Shown: positions 48,689 through 60,932, counted from the first letter of the stretch. The stretch: DNA of 64,000 nucleotides from Branchiostoma lanceolatum (GCF_035083965.1 NC_089739.1:6560001-6624000), one strand, 5' to 3'. Translations and numbers: made by a program. The notes: generated by a model not told the origin, from the letters alone.

Positions 48689-49429
48689 GAGAAAACTACA
48701 ACGACTATGAGTCTGATATACCGGATTTTTTTGTTTATGAGTCATGTGGCGTCAAAGTCGAATTGTTTTATGAATATCATGTGTCTATCTTTCTTCAAAC
48801 GAACAAGCTTCACATAAATAACAACAAAAGACGTCACTACCAGTACACAAACCGTCAAGAATTGTCGCAGCAAAACCTAGAATTGTCCATTGTCTTGCAT
48901 AGGGCTCGGGTAAATGCGTTGACAGTGCTGCATGTGCATTATTGTCAAGTAGCTTCAAGCCAAGAAAACTAAGAGGATGATCATGAATAGGGAGTGACTG
49001 ACACAACTTTATATATAGTAACTACTCTTACATTAAGCTGAATGTAATTGTCGATCAATGTAACTATGTGAATTTGGCAGAAAATTTCAAGAACTCCCTG
49101 ACACGCTCCCACTAGTACGAAATTGGACACCACGTAAGAAGGTCATCTGTCATCAACCTGCGTGCTGGGATGCCAGGCCGTACTAACTAGGTATAGAGTA
49201 ACAGGCGGGCGTCCACAGAGTATGCGCGGACGGATTCCTGTACAATTCTGGGAATTCTTGTAAAACGGGCGTAAAATATACTATTAAGCTCGCTCCTGAA
49301 GCTTCACCAAAAAATGTAAGAATTTTATGGAAGTAGGGATTCTAAAGAGCCATTCTGGACACTCAACGCCACCATTTCGGCATCCAAGGAGGTTCTCTGG
49401 GGTTTTCTATAACCTCTTTAAATGAACCT

Positions 49430-49605
49430 CTTTGACAAAACAATAACCTCCACCAGGCCTTCCTACGGGGGTAAGGGATCGTAAAACTCGGCAAAAAACG
49501 GATGATAATTGGCTAGGAGAGTCAGTCCGCGGGAAGGTCAACCCCTTTGGTAGCCAAACTCCCCTGGCAAAGTCAGTCTGGTACAGACTAGCAGAAAGGG
49601 TATAT
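49430..49605 (-). repeat. Dispersed repeat 'CCCCCGTAGGAAGGCCTGG'
   Basis: On the minus strand it contains CCCCCGTAGGAAGGCCTGG followed by tggaggtta. The same block occurs on the plus strand at 61870-61908. The '..ctaccagactaac..' motif beside it (61790) also recurs in the window (33370). No coding. Confidence 0.55.
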
Positions 49606-49910
49606 ACGTATATGTATATGCATGGCGTCATCAGAGAAAGCAATCTGATCGGCTGCGTGGCCAGATATTTCCCGCCAACGTCCCAGCGGACGCTATAGAC
49701 ACGCGGCCTTCAATAAGGGCTGGAATGCACTCGGGTAATGCAGTCGAAACCCTTAATTCACGAAGCAGCCGGTATTTATCTATAAGTTTTGATGTCACTT
49801 GCCAACGCAACGCCCTGTCGTCGAGCATTCAAGTTCTGTTGGAATAACGCTGAGGCATATTTCCTGACAAGAATATTACGATCAAGGCTTATACGTATGC
49901 GGACTAGGTA

Positions 49911-50105
49911 CAATTGTTAATCTCCAAGCAGATCTACACGGGGCGCGAAAATCGTATCGTGCCGGTTAGTAACCTCGTTCAGGCCCGTCTTAGCGCAGAT
50001 CCTTACGGGGCTGGCTGGACCCTCTCTGGCTGACTGGACCTTCTCTGGCTAGCATATACGATTTTCGCGCCCCGTGTAGATCTGCTTGGAGATTACAATT
50101 GTTAC
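49911..50105. repeat. Palindromic MITE, 'AGCAGATCT' family
   Basis: Near-perfect arms of about 47 bp: 'caattgttaatctccaagca' through 'ggggcgcgaaaatcgta' and the exact complement at 50057-50105. The inner part has a short direct repeat ('ctggctg..gaccttctctggct'). Same family as 20039-20136; a solo end occurs at 57411-57428. Confidence 0.85.
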
Positions 50106-51054
50106 TATGATGGAATTTTCACTAACATTGTGTCACAACCCAACGGAGGTCACTTACTCAGGGTACCATTGTGTAAGACATTGCAAGAACTGGTCGGACA
50201 AGTAACACAACTAACTGAGCTTATCCTTAACTATCTTTGACACACCTTTGACAACAAAGTTTGGTCAGAGAAGAAGAGGTCGTTGTTTTCTAGCACTTGG
50301 ACATCGTCTTGCCTTTCAAAATCACGTCTTGGTGCACTTATCGAGTTGCTGCCCTGCAAAGTGACCAACATTGTTAGGAGAGCCGGACACGCATATGTGC
50401 TCGCTTGTCTTCGACACATCCGGATTCACCGGGGGCAAGATGTTGGACTCAAGTAAGATTTAGAGATAGCAGTCGTCAGGTAAGTGACCTTTAGCCTCGA
50501 GTCATCATGGGAGGGTGGTAGTGAAAATGCAGTTTTAGTGTTCGAGCATGACTGCCCTTTTAATTGATCCAGAACACTGAATGGTGGCAAAATGGATGAG
50601 GAAATAATACTTTTCAAGGTGAGGTGAGCACGTTTGTCAAAAATCGCTAGAACAACGATTGTATCATTTGGCAAATCGGGTTTGGTGAGAGAGTATGATT
50701 TTAAATGACAGATAAAGGGGCCTTGTCAGCAGGCACTGAGAAAAACAACACACAGAGTGACAGGCGGGAACAAGTGGGACATGGGTATACAAAGACACAA
50801 AAAGGGCACAAAAGACATAAAAGGGCAAATTTTAGTTGTAATCCCCCATTTCACGATTCACCACGTCCCTCACAAAGTCAATTCCAAGGCCGTGGAAGTC
50901 AACAAATGCACGGTCTTTGGATATACCTGCACGTGGGTTAAGCTTAAAAGAAACAGCAGACACAGTTGTGAAAAAAATATCCCCATATATATCTATAAAA
51001 ATCTAACTTATAGATTTGCTTTCCTTTCAGATCAGACTTGACAGTAGATTTATC

Positions 51055-52089
51055 ATGAATGGAAGAATGTTGATTCGTGAAGAGGTAGATGAAGAAATCG
51101 GCGAAGGCGGGAAAACGTTTTCGATGATGGACGGTGCAAGAGGCATATTTCTCTGTGCCCTATCGTCTGTGCTTATGTCGTTTTCCTCAGAATTCATGGC
51201 ATTAAGCCACAGGGAGGGAATACCTACTTTTCAGATCATCCTCGTCTCAAGATTGGTTCTGTTTCTATCTGTTCTACTTCTCCTGCCGTTCCGCAAACCG
51301 CCGCTAGTGGGCGACAACCTACACAAGACCGCCATGTTGGTTTTGACCGCAGCAACACACAACATCGCGATTATATTGACGTACATGTCCTTCATATACG
51401 CTTCCCCTGGGATCGCGTTTGCTATTCTCCAAGGATCGTTACCTCTCTTCGTGACATGTTTTGGGTTCATATACCTTAAAGAAACTCTCCGTCTTATAGA
51501 CTATTGCGGGGTCTTTCTTAGCGTTTGTGGGGTTATCATCGTTGGGGTAGGTATGGGACAGGAGGGCGCGGAAACATCAAAGCAACTCGTGGTGTCAATC
51601 ACTTTACCGCTGCTCGCTGCCATGGTTACAGCGCCATCTATCGTACTCGTGCGATCCCTTGTAGTTCTTGAAGTGGCCGGGCTAACTATTGTAATGTACA
51701 TGGCATCGAATGGAGTGCTACTTTTATTGATCATGACGTATGAGTTAGAGACTCCTGTTTGGGTGATGTCACTACAAACTGCTGGTTACGTCACAGGAAC
51801 CGCTCTATGTCAGTCGGCTGAAGTTTTTATCTTTTATGTAGGCGTTCTAAAGTTAGAAAAAGCAGCAATAGCTACTTCGATTAACATGATCGTGATACCC
51901 ATGACAATGTTGCTGGACGTCATATTCCTGTCCAATGTGCCTAGTCTGCTCAAAATGGCGGGTGCGGCGTTGGTGCTGGTGGGGACTGCCACGGTCTCTG
52001 TCTGCACTTGGTGGATGCACCGCCAGGAGGGGCGACACAGACGTTTCCGAGAACTGTTGAATTTTCCCGCCAAGAAGGGTGGTTCTTAG
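51055..52089 (+). CDS. EamA/SLC35G-like drug-metabolite-type transporter
   Basis: A single coding exon of 344 aa. The ATG at 51055 (MNGRMLIREEV) is preferred because an acceptor-like tract (tttcctttcag) ends at 51030, upstream of it; an in-frame ATG at 51016 would lie in the intron. Acidic cytoplasmic N-terminus, then ten hydrophobic helices in two EamA halves. The first half contains the SxxFxxLSHREG region and FAILQGSLPLFVTCFGFIYL, then KETLRLIDY. The second half repeats the layout and ends with VGTATVSVCTWWMH and a basic tail. This matches the SLC35G1/DMT superfamily of solute carriers. Substrate cannot be told. A single coding exon suits several SLC35G members. AATAAA at 52866-52871. Confidence 0.82.
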   Translation: MNGRMLIREEVDEEIGEGGKTFSMMDGARGIFLCALSSVLMSFSSEFMALSHREGIPTFQIILVSRLVLFLSVLLLLPFRKPPLVGDNLHKTAMLVLTAATHNIAIILTYMSFIYASPGIAFAILQGSLPLFVTCFGFIYLKETLRLIDYCGVFLSVCGVIIVGVGMGQEGAETSKQLVVSITLPLLAAMVTAPSIVLVRSLVVLEVAGLTIVMYMASNGVLLLLIMTYELETPVWVMSLQTAGYVTGTALCQSAEVFIFYVGVLKLEKAAIATSINMIVIPMTMLLDVIFLSNVPSLLKMAGAALVLVGTATVSVCTWWMHRQEGRHRRFRELLNFPAKKGGS

Positions 52090-53730
52090 TGGTTCCCTAT
52101 AAGCTGGAATCCAGTTTATCGTCGTTAGGCCGGGATATCTTCGGCCAAGGTTTGTTTCGGAGCGCACAAAGCTCAATGCCGCCTGGGTAATCGTCTACAT
52201 CCGGTGGCTGTTTCACGGGGTGGGAGCTTCGCGCTGCAGTCCGGAGTTTGATTGGCCTTCGAGGATACGCCGTAGCCCATGAAACTACTACCGGGTGCCA
52301 AAGGTACATCTGCGGCGGAAAGCGCCTTCTGCCCCGTAGAGCACCCGGCCTAAAGACGAAAGAGTGGATTGCAGGTTAGGTTCCCCGCTAATCTTCTATC
52401 TTTGATCATGACAATGTATTTCGTGTATTGAACTTCCGAAGAAAACGTATACTACACACAATGGCGATAGGATGATCTGGAAAGATACGAAGACTCGCTA
52501 ATAGCTCCATCGTCAGTATGAATTCATCGACCTAAGTCAAATGTCCCTTTTGCGCAAGGTAGATACTTGTTATCCAACACGTTTACTTTACTTTACGTGT
52601 TACCTTCATATAAGTGCCAGTGGACTAGCCCCCTGCTGCAGTGATTGCACCACAGTGTGGCCCAAGGGCTATGAAACGGAGATGGGCACCGCCCTATACA
52701 TCAATCATGGTGTGGGAGGATTTTAACTTTAACTTAACTTCATATAAGAAGATAGACCATGACGATGCCAATGTTGTTGGTATGATGTTAGCTTTCGCAC
52801 TGTGACTGGTACAATCTTCTGCATGTATACAATCATGTAGACACGTTAAGTATGAAAGTTATCATAATAAAAGATTGTTGCATTGGTCCAGTGATATAGT
52901 ACATGCAAAATGAAACCCTTGTTTACTTATGTCATTGATTTTCAGTCTCCAAAAGTTTCACAGGCCCTTGATAAATCAAAATCGTAAAACATTTTCGTAT
53001 GTCTTTAAAACAAAAGTTAAATAAAGAGTAAGAAACATACTTCTGATTTGAATGACTGATTTATTGCCTACAATTCCCCAAGCGTTACTAGTTTTGGCAG
53101 AGGCCGCTTCCGTTTCAGTTACAAGGCCGCGTTATAGAACACAAATGGGCAACGCCCCTGAGGCGCCGCCAAAATTTACGAACCTGTTCTTCCACCGTCA
53201 CCAAGTGACACGAATGGTTAGGCCGTGACCCCACAGACGCATTGCTGAGATCTGTACACAAATCACGTCTGTGCGTATTAAAGTTGATTAAGAATACTAT
53301 AATTAGATATTACACTATACAATATAGTCATGTTTTGTAGACATATCTAACCTCTGCAAAGTTGTAGTTGATATTTACGGCCAACGAAGCTTGCAAGGAT
53401 CATTAAAACACACAATCAATTGTGCGTTGAGCTATGAAGGTCAAATGTCGTTTGTTGGGCGTTTTTTCGCAATGTTTACATGTATGTGGCAGTACCAGTC
53501 AAGGCTTGTTACAGATCCAGTGTATATAACGTTATGTCGAATATGCCGCACGATATCTTTTGTCATATGATGTTTAACGAGGCTAGGACAGAACCAAATC
53601 ACCAATAAAGATCTAGGGCAATCTTTTTCGCAAGAAGACAGTTGAATTTTGTTTGTTTGAGATCCACTTCTGCCCCAGGAATGGCTTCAATTTCCTGCTG
53701 AAAAACCTGTCACGAGCCCAGCTCCAAAAG
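52090..53730. other. Intergenic between transporter and ST8Sia gene
   Basis: Holds the transporter 3' UTR, a LINE-tail-like repeat at 52600-52740 and AT-rich sequence. The exon at 53731 is preceded by an open frame from 53653, probably 5' UTR or an alternative upstream start. Confidence 0.45.
52600..52740 (+). repeat. Dispersed repeat, LINE-tail-like
   Basis: 'ggcccaagggctatgaaacg' then 'gagatgggcaccgccctata' and a decaying '(aacttt)n' tail. Same family as 27150-27235. Confidence 0.6.
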
Positions 53731-54126
53731 ATGCTGTCACGGCACTTCACACGTCTATGGCAAGGTAGGAATTTATCTATGGTTTATGGTAATAGTATAG
53801 GTATATTTCATTTTCTTTGTGAATGCATATTTTGTTCTCGCCAGGGACACAATTCGTCCTTGGCCTAACGTTACTTCGTGGTCAAACTATGTTTTCTGTT
53901 GACGTGATTAGAATAACATCATGCCTCTTTGCTTAGTAATCTGACTTGTATTTTCTAACAATATTTTTCTGGCCAACTTTAAGGCTTATAAGCCATTGAC
54001 AATAGCCTGTGGCTTACTGGGAGCTTTAGCCACGTTAATCTGATGAGTGCCGTATTGTATTTTCAACGGTATGTAAAGCGTGTGTGTCTGTGTGTTTGTG
54101 TGTGTGTGTATGTCTGTGTGTGTGTA

Positions 54127-54168
<42 letters not shown>

Positions 54169-57100
54169 TGTGTGTATCTGTGTGTGTTTGTTTGTGTTTA
54201 TGTCTGTGTGTATGTGTATGAATGTGTGTGTGCGGGGGGGGGGGAGGTAATCTCCATGCAGATGTTAGGTAGAAGATCATCAGTTTTCTTATGACTGCGA
54301 GCCTTTTCTGTCAGAAAACGCAACGATCTTTGACCACATTATAAATTTGGTGATAAACGTAAAATGTTGACTGTTTTTGTTTCAGAAACTACTTTCCACC
54401 TGAATATTAAAAGAAGAAGAATTTTAGCAATCACGATTCTCTTCATGATCATTGCTTTTATGTGGGTGAAATCTTCTGGCTACCAAGTATACACAAAGAC
54501 TAGGTGGGGCATGTTTCCTTATACACATTTATGCCAGCATAAAGGTTTTTCGAGGATTTTTTCAACAAGAACCAAATACTTTTTTAGTATGAAAGTATAT
54601 CTACACTGCTGGAAAATATTAGTATTTTTCAAATTTGTGGCTACATCCCTCTTCAGGTACGAATGACCAATCATTCATGTCACGTGACCTTACAACCTCG
54701 TGACGTAAACAGTCACGTGTTATTCCTAGCTAAAGTGTTAACACCAATATCTTAATGTAGCTTACACAGATAATAGGCAAATCACACTGTAAACAGTAAT
54801 TAAGATTGTCGGAGGCCGACAAACTTGTCAAAATACAGTCTGTATAATTATCGACGTTTCTATAAACTGAATCCTCTTCGATCATTTCAGAGACATAGAT
54901 CCCTTAGCCTCAGCTCCGAGGCTAGTGGCAGTCAACAAACCATGGGCACAGAACAAAGCGGAGTTTTTAAAACTCAAGTAAGTAGCGTCGATTCTTCCTC
55001 TGGGTTTCACCACGAATTGAAGTGTAGATTTGTTGGGTAATCATCCTTAGATCTGTTTGTTCTGAAAGTTGATTTTCAAATTACATTTTTTTATGTTTGC
55101 AATTTTCTACAGGGATGTTTTGAGATCCAGTTTGAGGCAGATGATAGCTATAGTACAAGTCAGTAAAGACGTTAATCTCATACGTCGATGTCACGAGACC
55201 CATCAGTGCCAGGGGGTTTCCCCGTTACGTCACTACGGCACATGCGCACTGGTGGGCAGCAGTGGGATCCTCCTAAACAGCAGATGCGGGGACGAAATTG
55301 ATGCGAGCGACTTTGTCATCAGGTAGTAGTCTTTTCAGGGTCGAAAGAAAATTGTAATTCTACCAGTGTCCACCAGACTACATTTCTGGTGGGAACTTCT
55401 TAAGCCCTCTTTCTTTTATAATTAATTGCAACATAAAGGTACGTTGGCAATTATTTTTAGCAACACCTCAGGAACAATGTCATCTTTTAGTATTGCGTCT
55501 GGTTTGAATCTTATTTTGACTTCTGCTTCAGGAAGAGTCCGTGAATTCATTCTCAATGGAACTTTTGTATCTTTAGTTCCAGGCTATTCACGCTGCTGAA
55601 GGGCTGTTATACCCGCTAAATAGATGCGAATACAAATGCTATGGTCAAATTTTCTGTTGGGTGACAGATAGCAGCTCTCTTGGGCTTAGACAGACGTGGT
55701 GTAGCTTTGGGCCCTATAGTAGCTATGTTTTAACCACAGGGGGCATTTTTGTTGGAAACTTTGGAAAAAGATTTCCCAACAAGGGAGCGAAGGCCTTTCG
55801 TGATTTTCGACATTTTGCAGCTTTTTATTGTTATACACTGATTGTAAACAGCAAATTTATGCTTTGTTTCCAGGTTCAATCTGAGCCCTCAAAGCGGCTA
55901 CACAAAGGACGTGGGGGAAAAGTCGTCAATGATGGTTCTCAACACAGTCATGTCCGGATGGGTGGAAGGATCCATTAACGGTGCGGGGGTGGCACGACCG
56001 AGGAAGGACAGCAAAATTGAAACAGCAAACAATACAATCTTGTTCATTCCAGTAAGTACATAACTGTGCTGAAACCAGCCTGAGGATGAAATTCTTCGAA
56101 TAAGGCTGATCGTGGTTCTAACTGTGGATACGCACTTAGATGCATTGTGGGCATGTGTCATAGGTGAAAGCCCCTGAGACATAAACAAACACGGCTGTGC
56201 ATGTATAGAGCATGGTCAGGACAATATTCTCTTGTTACTGAATATGTGGTTATCGAACTATATTTATGAGTTCACTCATTGCTCGGCGATAGTCAATATA
56301 TAAAAGACCTGTACCAAACTACACGAAAAATGTTTTGATTCATATATATCTTAGAAGTCGCGATCGACCACGTACTATCTACAACACAGCAGAAGTTTGG
56401 AGCAAACCCTGAGAAAACAGGGTATAAATGTTATTGTCGCCATGGGGGTACCAACCGCCGAACTTACACGGGACGAGAGGCGCCGACAGTAAGTGTGAAT
56501 ATCTTTTCCATTGTTTTTCTCCTGGCAGTCTTTTAGGCTACACAGATATGATTGCTGACTTCATTTGGCAAAATGAGTAGTAGCAAAATGCTGCCGTTCT
56601 GTTAAGACAAAAATTAGATACCGGCTTTGATTCCTTTTGAAAGCTGCCTCAAAATGACATGTATATTTTGAAACAATGATAATGTCGTAAAGCCACAAAA
56701 TGAGATTTTTCCGCACTCTTGCTGTCTTATTTTGGGATAATCAGAGGGTGGCATCATTAAAGATGACAAGTGTTTATTTTTCGTTCCATTTTCGTCCATT
56801 TCGTCCATTTCGTTCCATTTCGTACTTTCGGGGGACCGTATAGGGGTGCTACCGTCCTCTCCCAAAATTGAAGGATGCCTACACATGTAGACTGAAGTAT
56901 ACATTGAAATTAGATCCCTTTTCCAATGTTGTTGTCTTTTTTCACCTCTCTAGGATTTGGGAGGTACTGGACAAGGATCACAACGATGAGGACATGCCGT
57001 CAACAGGTCTACTTCTAGTTGAAATCGCCATCACCCTTTGTGACCGCGTGCGCCTGTACGGTTTCTATCCGTTTGCCCGTGACCAACAAAACCATGTCGT

Positions 57101-57257
57101 TCCCTACCACTACTGGGACAACTTCACCTCTGTCGAAAGTGTTCTCCAGAAAAGAAAGCACCCTCACAATTTTGCATACGAATTTGAACTACTTCGAAAC
57201 CTCCACAACAAAGGAGTCATTGAGCACAAAATTGGCCCTTGTAATAATAACCTGTAG
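53731..57257 (+). CDS. Alpha-2,8-sialyltransferase (ST8Sia-like, GT29)
   Basis: Golgi type II enzyme transferring sialic acid from CMP-sialate. Seven exons (53731-53764, 54386-54503, 54891-54977, 55113-55322, 55874-56051, 56355-56488, 56954-57257) join in frame to 354 aa. Eleven N-terminal residues, a basic RRR and a signal-anchor (about 24-40), a short stem, then sialylmotif L starting [10 protein letters not shown] at about 124 with [14 protein letters not shown], motif S ([19 protein letters not shown], about 269-294), motif III (HYWDNF), and motif VS with H325 and E329 ([10 protein letters not shown]). The C-terminus [10 protein letters not shown] fits ST8Sia. Paired cysteines expected for the catalytic fold are present. 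The exact paralogue (1/5/6 or 2/3/4) cannot be assigned by eye. No break found. Confidence 0.9.
54078..54242. repeat. (TG)n microsatellite with poly-G end
   Basis: Imperfect (TG)n of about 150 bp ending in a run of G, inside the first intron of the sialyltransferase gene. Source of spurious open frames on both strands. Confidence 0.9.
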
Positions 57258-57534
57258 CAATATCCGAGTGTTCCAAAAAAAATGGAAGTTACGCCAGTTT
57301 TCTACGCCATCTTCGGAAACTGTACAACATACTAGTATCAAACGGAGTAACCTCTTGAAAAAAGTATAGAAGTTAGTTTGCTACACAGTCTTCTGAAACA
57401 AGACAGCCTATCTAATCTCCAAGCAGATGTTTGTTTGTCTTGGTGCGAGTCCAATTATGTGAATATTGCAGAGTGGCAGGATGTAAGGTGGAATTGTAAA
57501 AGTATACTTGTTTCCATATATATCATATATATGT

Positions 57535-57605
57535 TTGCGTGTGTGTGTGTGTGTGTGTATAGAGAGAGAGGGGCAGAGAAAGAAACAGACAGAGAGAGAG
57601 AGAAA
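57535..57605. repeat. (GT)n and (GA)n microsatellites
   Basis: Short GT and GA runs directly before the minisatellite. Confidence 0.85.
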
Positions 57606-57672
57606 GGCACGTCTCACCACAGACTGACAGAAACTGAAGGGAAAAGTGTCCGATTTCGTATGCTATTCACGT

Positions 57673-58239
57673 CTCACCACAGACTGACAGAAAGTGAATG
57701 TCAGAATGACCTCGCCACAGACTTACAGGAAGTGAGGGTCAAAATGGCCTCACCGCAGACTGACAGGAAGTGAAGGCCAAAATGACCTCACCGCAGACTG
57801 ACAGGAAGTGAAGGCCAAAATGGCCTCACCGCAGACTGACAGGAAGTGAAGGTCAAAATGGCCTCACCGCAGACTGACAGGAAGTGAAGGTCAAAATGAC
57901 CTCACCGCAGACTGACAGGAAGTGAAGGTCAGAATGACCTCACCACAGACTGACAGGAAGTGAAGGTCAGAATGACCTCACCACAGACTGACAGAAAGTG
58001 AAGGTCAGAATGACCTCACCACAGACTTACAGGAAGTGAGGGTCAAAATGGCCTCACCGCAGACTGACAGGAAGTGAGGGTCAAAATGACCTCACCACAG
58101 ACTGACAGGAAGTGAGGGTCAAAATGGCCTCACCGCAGACTGACAGGAAGTGAAGGTCAAAATGACCTCACCACAGACTGACAGGAAGTGAGGGTCAAAA
58201 TGGCCTCACCGCAGACTGACAAGAAGTGAAGGTTTAAAA
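57673..58239 (+). repeat. 38-bp minisatellite, 15 copies
   Basis: Direct repeats with an exact 38-bp period, counted from the 'agact(g/t)acag' anchor at 57681, 57719, 57757, 57795 and on to 58213 (14 intervals of 38). Each unit reads ctcaccgcagactgacagga then agtgaaggtcaaaatgrc. Units differ by point changes (accgc/accac, aaaatg/agaatg). No spacers, so it is not CRISPR-like. Confidence 0.95.
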
Positions 58240-58403
58240 GGTGCCAGAATTAGTGGCATAACCGATCACACGTCTAACAACAGTGAATTCAGAATCAAAC
58301 ACCGTTATTAGTGGTAGGAAGCAGAGCTCGTTTTATTTCAAACAAGTTTCATACAGCGCTGTGGTGTTGGAGTTAGAGTTGTGCCCATGTGTAGGCTTGT
58401 TAA

Positions 58404-59404
58404 TCATGTGGCTTTACCCGACTTCTTGGCACCATGAATTCTAGAGCAGATGATACTTGCCATGGGGTTGATTGCCGAGTTCAAAACGAATAGCACAACT
58501 AAGCATCCAGGCCCTGTCACCAATAGACACCTAGCTACGCCCAAATGGCATGTCATGATGACTGCTACACGAGGTAAGGTCCATGAAATAAATGCCACCA
58601 CTGCATGTATCATCATTGCCTTTGCCCTGCGTACGCCTTTCTCGTATTCTCCTTGCCATGGTTGCTTTTCCCCAGGTTTCTCTCCTGTCGACTTTTGAGG
58701 GCTCTGAAAGTGCTGATATTTGTGAAGGTGATGATGCTAGCTAGTATGAGGAACATGGTTACTACTACGCCAATGAGGGGTGTGTGGTAAAGACCGGAAC
58801 AGCTTTGCGTCGGTGCATCCAAACAGTTCAAGCCAAGACCGGGCAAGGCAAAGAGCAAAGACAGAGCGAGCCACGAAGAGACTATAGCTGCACGTGCATA
58901 ACGTTTTACATCATCGGCATGGGTGTAGAAGAATATAGGCTTCTTAACGGCAACGTAGCTGTTTATCGACATGAGAGATAGACCTGATACTGACATTGCC
59001 TGGCTAAACATCAGAAACGTCAGACTATTCATTATTCCGTGATTTGTGCTTGGTTTTACCACGGATGCTATATAACATGGAAGTCCTATACCAGACAGAA
59101 GATCGCAAATTGTCAGATTTGCTGTGAAGAGGTAGACCAGTTCGTGAATTTGTCGTGTTCCGATGATCCTCCGGAGCACAGCAGCGTTGCTGGTGATGAT
59201 GAAAAGCGCCACCATCAGGCAGATGATAGCACTACCTGCGCCCAACACCACTTGGTCCACGTAGGCGGAGCATACACCTTCAGCCTGGTCGTAGGATAAG
59301 TTCTTGTTTTGCAAGTGCCATAGAACACAGTCGAGCGGGCTACTGAACTGTGTCTCTTCGTGGGGCATCGGATAGGCAGGGTTGTTCTTCGACATCTTTT
59401 TCAT
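58404..59404 (-). pseudogene. Rhodopsin-like GPCR gene with frameshift before TM6
   Basis: From ATG at 59404: an N-terminus with an NLS glycosylation site, TM1 (VVLGAGSAIICLMVALFIIT), TM2 with NLTICDLL (the LxxxD aspartate), TM3 ending SINSY in place of DRY, TM4, and TM5. The frame then ends at a TGA at 58613. TM6 (VVAFISWTLPRVAVI), TM7 with NSAINPMAS (NPxxY variant) and a Lys-rich tail continue in another frame to 58404. A one-base net shift must lie in the third intracellular loop (about 58617-58720). Either a sequence error or a young pseudogene. The TM6-7 style is nearest to the S1P/LPA/cannabinoid-type (MECA) receptors, but the ligand cannot be told. Apparently intronless. Confidence 0.75.
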
Positions 59405-59754
59405 CGGTCAGTCAGAACGTCTATGGTGCCTTGGAGAAGCCGAAAGGTAAACCGCAGCTGTCCCTTTGGGAGATTGTTATCAACTCAGCTGTCTGCAAGC
59501 TGGATAAAACAAATATGACATACAGTTTGCAAGTGATCATTGCCCTTATTTTCCTTGTCTCTTTTGGCATTTGGTGAAATGGTAAACATGCATCCACAGA
59601 CGTGCTACCAAAAACAACAAGAGTTCGGAGACCTCGTATCTCTGATTATGCAAATGACTTCTACATTTGCATAATCTATGCTTGGTCATGTGCACCTTTG
59701 ATTAACTTACACAGGTCACAATGTTGACGGTCCAACCATTACCACTAGAATACT

Positions 59755-60150
59755 AGATATGATGAAAATCCGTCTTTCCTTTGTTCAGATATTCTCCTTG
59801 GAAGATTTTGACCACAATGTCCATGCAGTTCCAGACCAAGCTAATAGGAGCCCAAACCTAAACCACTTCTTCCTTACATCATAAGCTATCTGGCACCATG
59901 AAAATAAGACCATAGCATGTCCAGGTAAAAAAAATACAGAAAATGAACGTGCTGCTGCAGTACCAGGGTCACATACCAGGGGGTCAAAAATCAATCTTGA
60001 CCTTCGTCTTCTCAACACCTACCCATACACCAAATATCATCGTAATCCATCCGGAGGTTCTTGAGTTGTGCTGACTACAAAAATCCACACGCACACACAC
60101 ACACGCGCGCGCACAGACACGCCCAAAACAATATCTCCATTTTTCATGGA
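59755..60150 (+). repeat. Dispersed element, copy A
   Basis: Runs from 'tatgatgaaaatccgtcttt' through 'cttggaagattttgaccaca' to 'caatatctccatttttcatg' plus 'gagataaaat', with an internal (CA)n run. Homologous to 61165-61580 and in part to 19225-19335. Non-coding in all copies. Confidence 0.75.
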
Positions 60151-60932
60151 GATAAAATGTACATACAAATGGTGTATGATTATGATATATTTATCGAACC
60201 AAGGAGGTTAAAACCATCAATTCACCACATGTGCAGCCTCGGAGGCAGTCAAAGACAGGCCCGCTCATTTTTGTCATCCTCAACAACTTTCGTTTTACCT
60301 TTTATCAATATCAGGCATGTTGAGAAGTTGCTGTCTTGCAGTTAAAATCGGAGTATCGGATGGATGTTTGGTCAACGTTGCATCAGAACGCCATGCGTTG
60401 CTTACGATTTCTCCTCTGAACACATCTACATGGAGGTGTAAACGGGATATTATGTCATACCTGGACCGCGAAAACGTTCGATACGGGCGTTCCGGACCGG
60501 GTGAGAAATATGGGGCGTTCCATATCACCCGAGTACTAGCGCGACCACGGGTAGGATCGCGACAAAGAAACACCCACCCACCCAGCCAGTCATACAACCA
60601 TCCACAAAGAGCGCCGCAAACATGACCATCCCGGTGGAGGCAATTAAGTAGATTATTCTAAAACAAGACACAATGTACGAAGCTCTAGGCATAATCGATC
60701 TGGACCCACGCCAATTTGGCAAGAAATGATATATCATTAAATGATGTACGCTACTCAGCCTCACCTGGACTCTATGATCAGTCGGGAGTTCTGGTAGTCA
60801 AATGAAGACTCGTCACAGGATTAAACCGCCTCTTGGCGAATGACCTTTCGGCTTTATATTCAGGCCGGATGTGAAATAAGGAAATTAACGGGATGATTCA
60901 GATGACCTTTTCTAGTTACATAGGTGTGTAGC

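Larger units (their letters stand above)
48027..51054. other. Intergenic between ACSL and the EamA transporter
   Basis: Starts with ACSL 3' UTR (AATAAA at 48683-48688). Two dispersed repeats (49430-49600 and 49911-50105) lie here. Otherwise short open frames on both strands without recognised products. A pyrimidine tract and AG near 51029-51030 suggest that the transporter's coding exon is preceded by a 5' UTR intron. Confidence 0.45.

Noticed and set aside
51016-51054. Upstream ATG of the transporter frame
   Set aside because: It lies in a pyrimidine-rich tract ending in AG, which looks like an intron acceptor; the ATG at 51055 gives the better start.
54035-54294. His/Thr-rich and Val/Cys-rich frames
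   Set aside because: Translations of the (TG)n repeat.
57378-57773. 131-codon open frame running into the minisatellite
   Set aside because: Made of GA/GT microsatellite and 38-bp repeats; no start context or domain.
57673-58239. CRISPR-like array
   Set aside because: Units are contiguous 38-bp direct repeats without unique spacers, in an animal-type genome.
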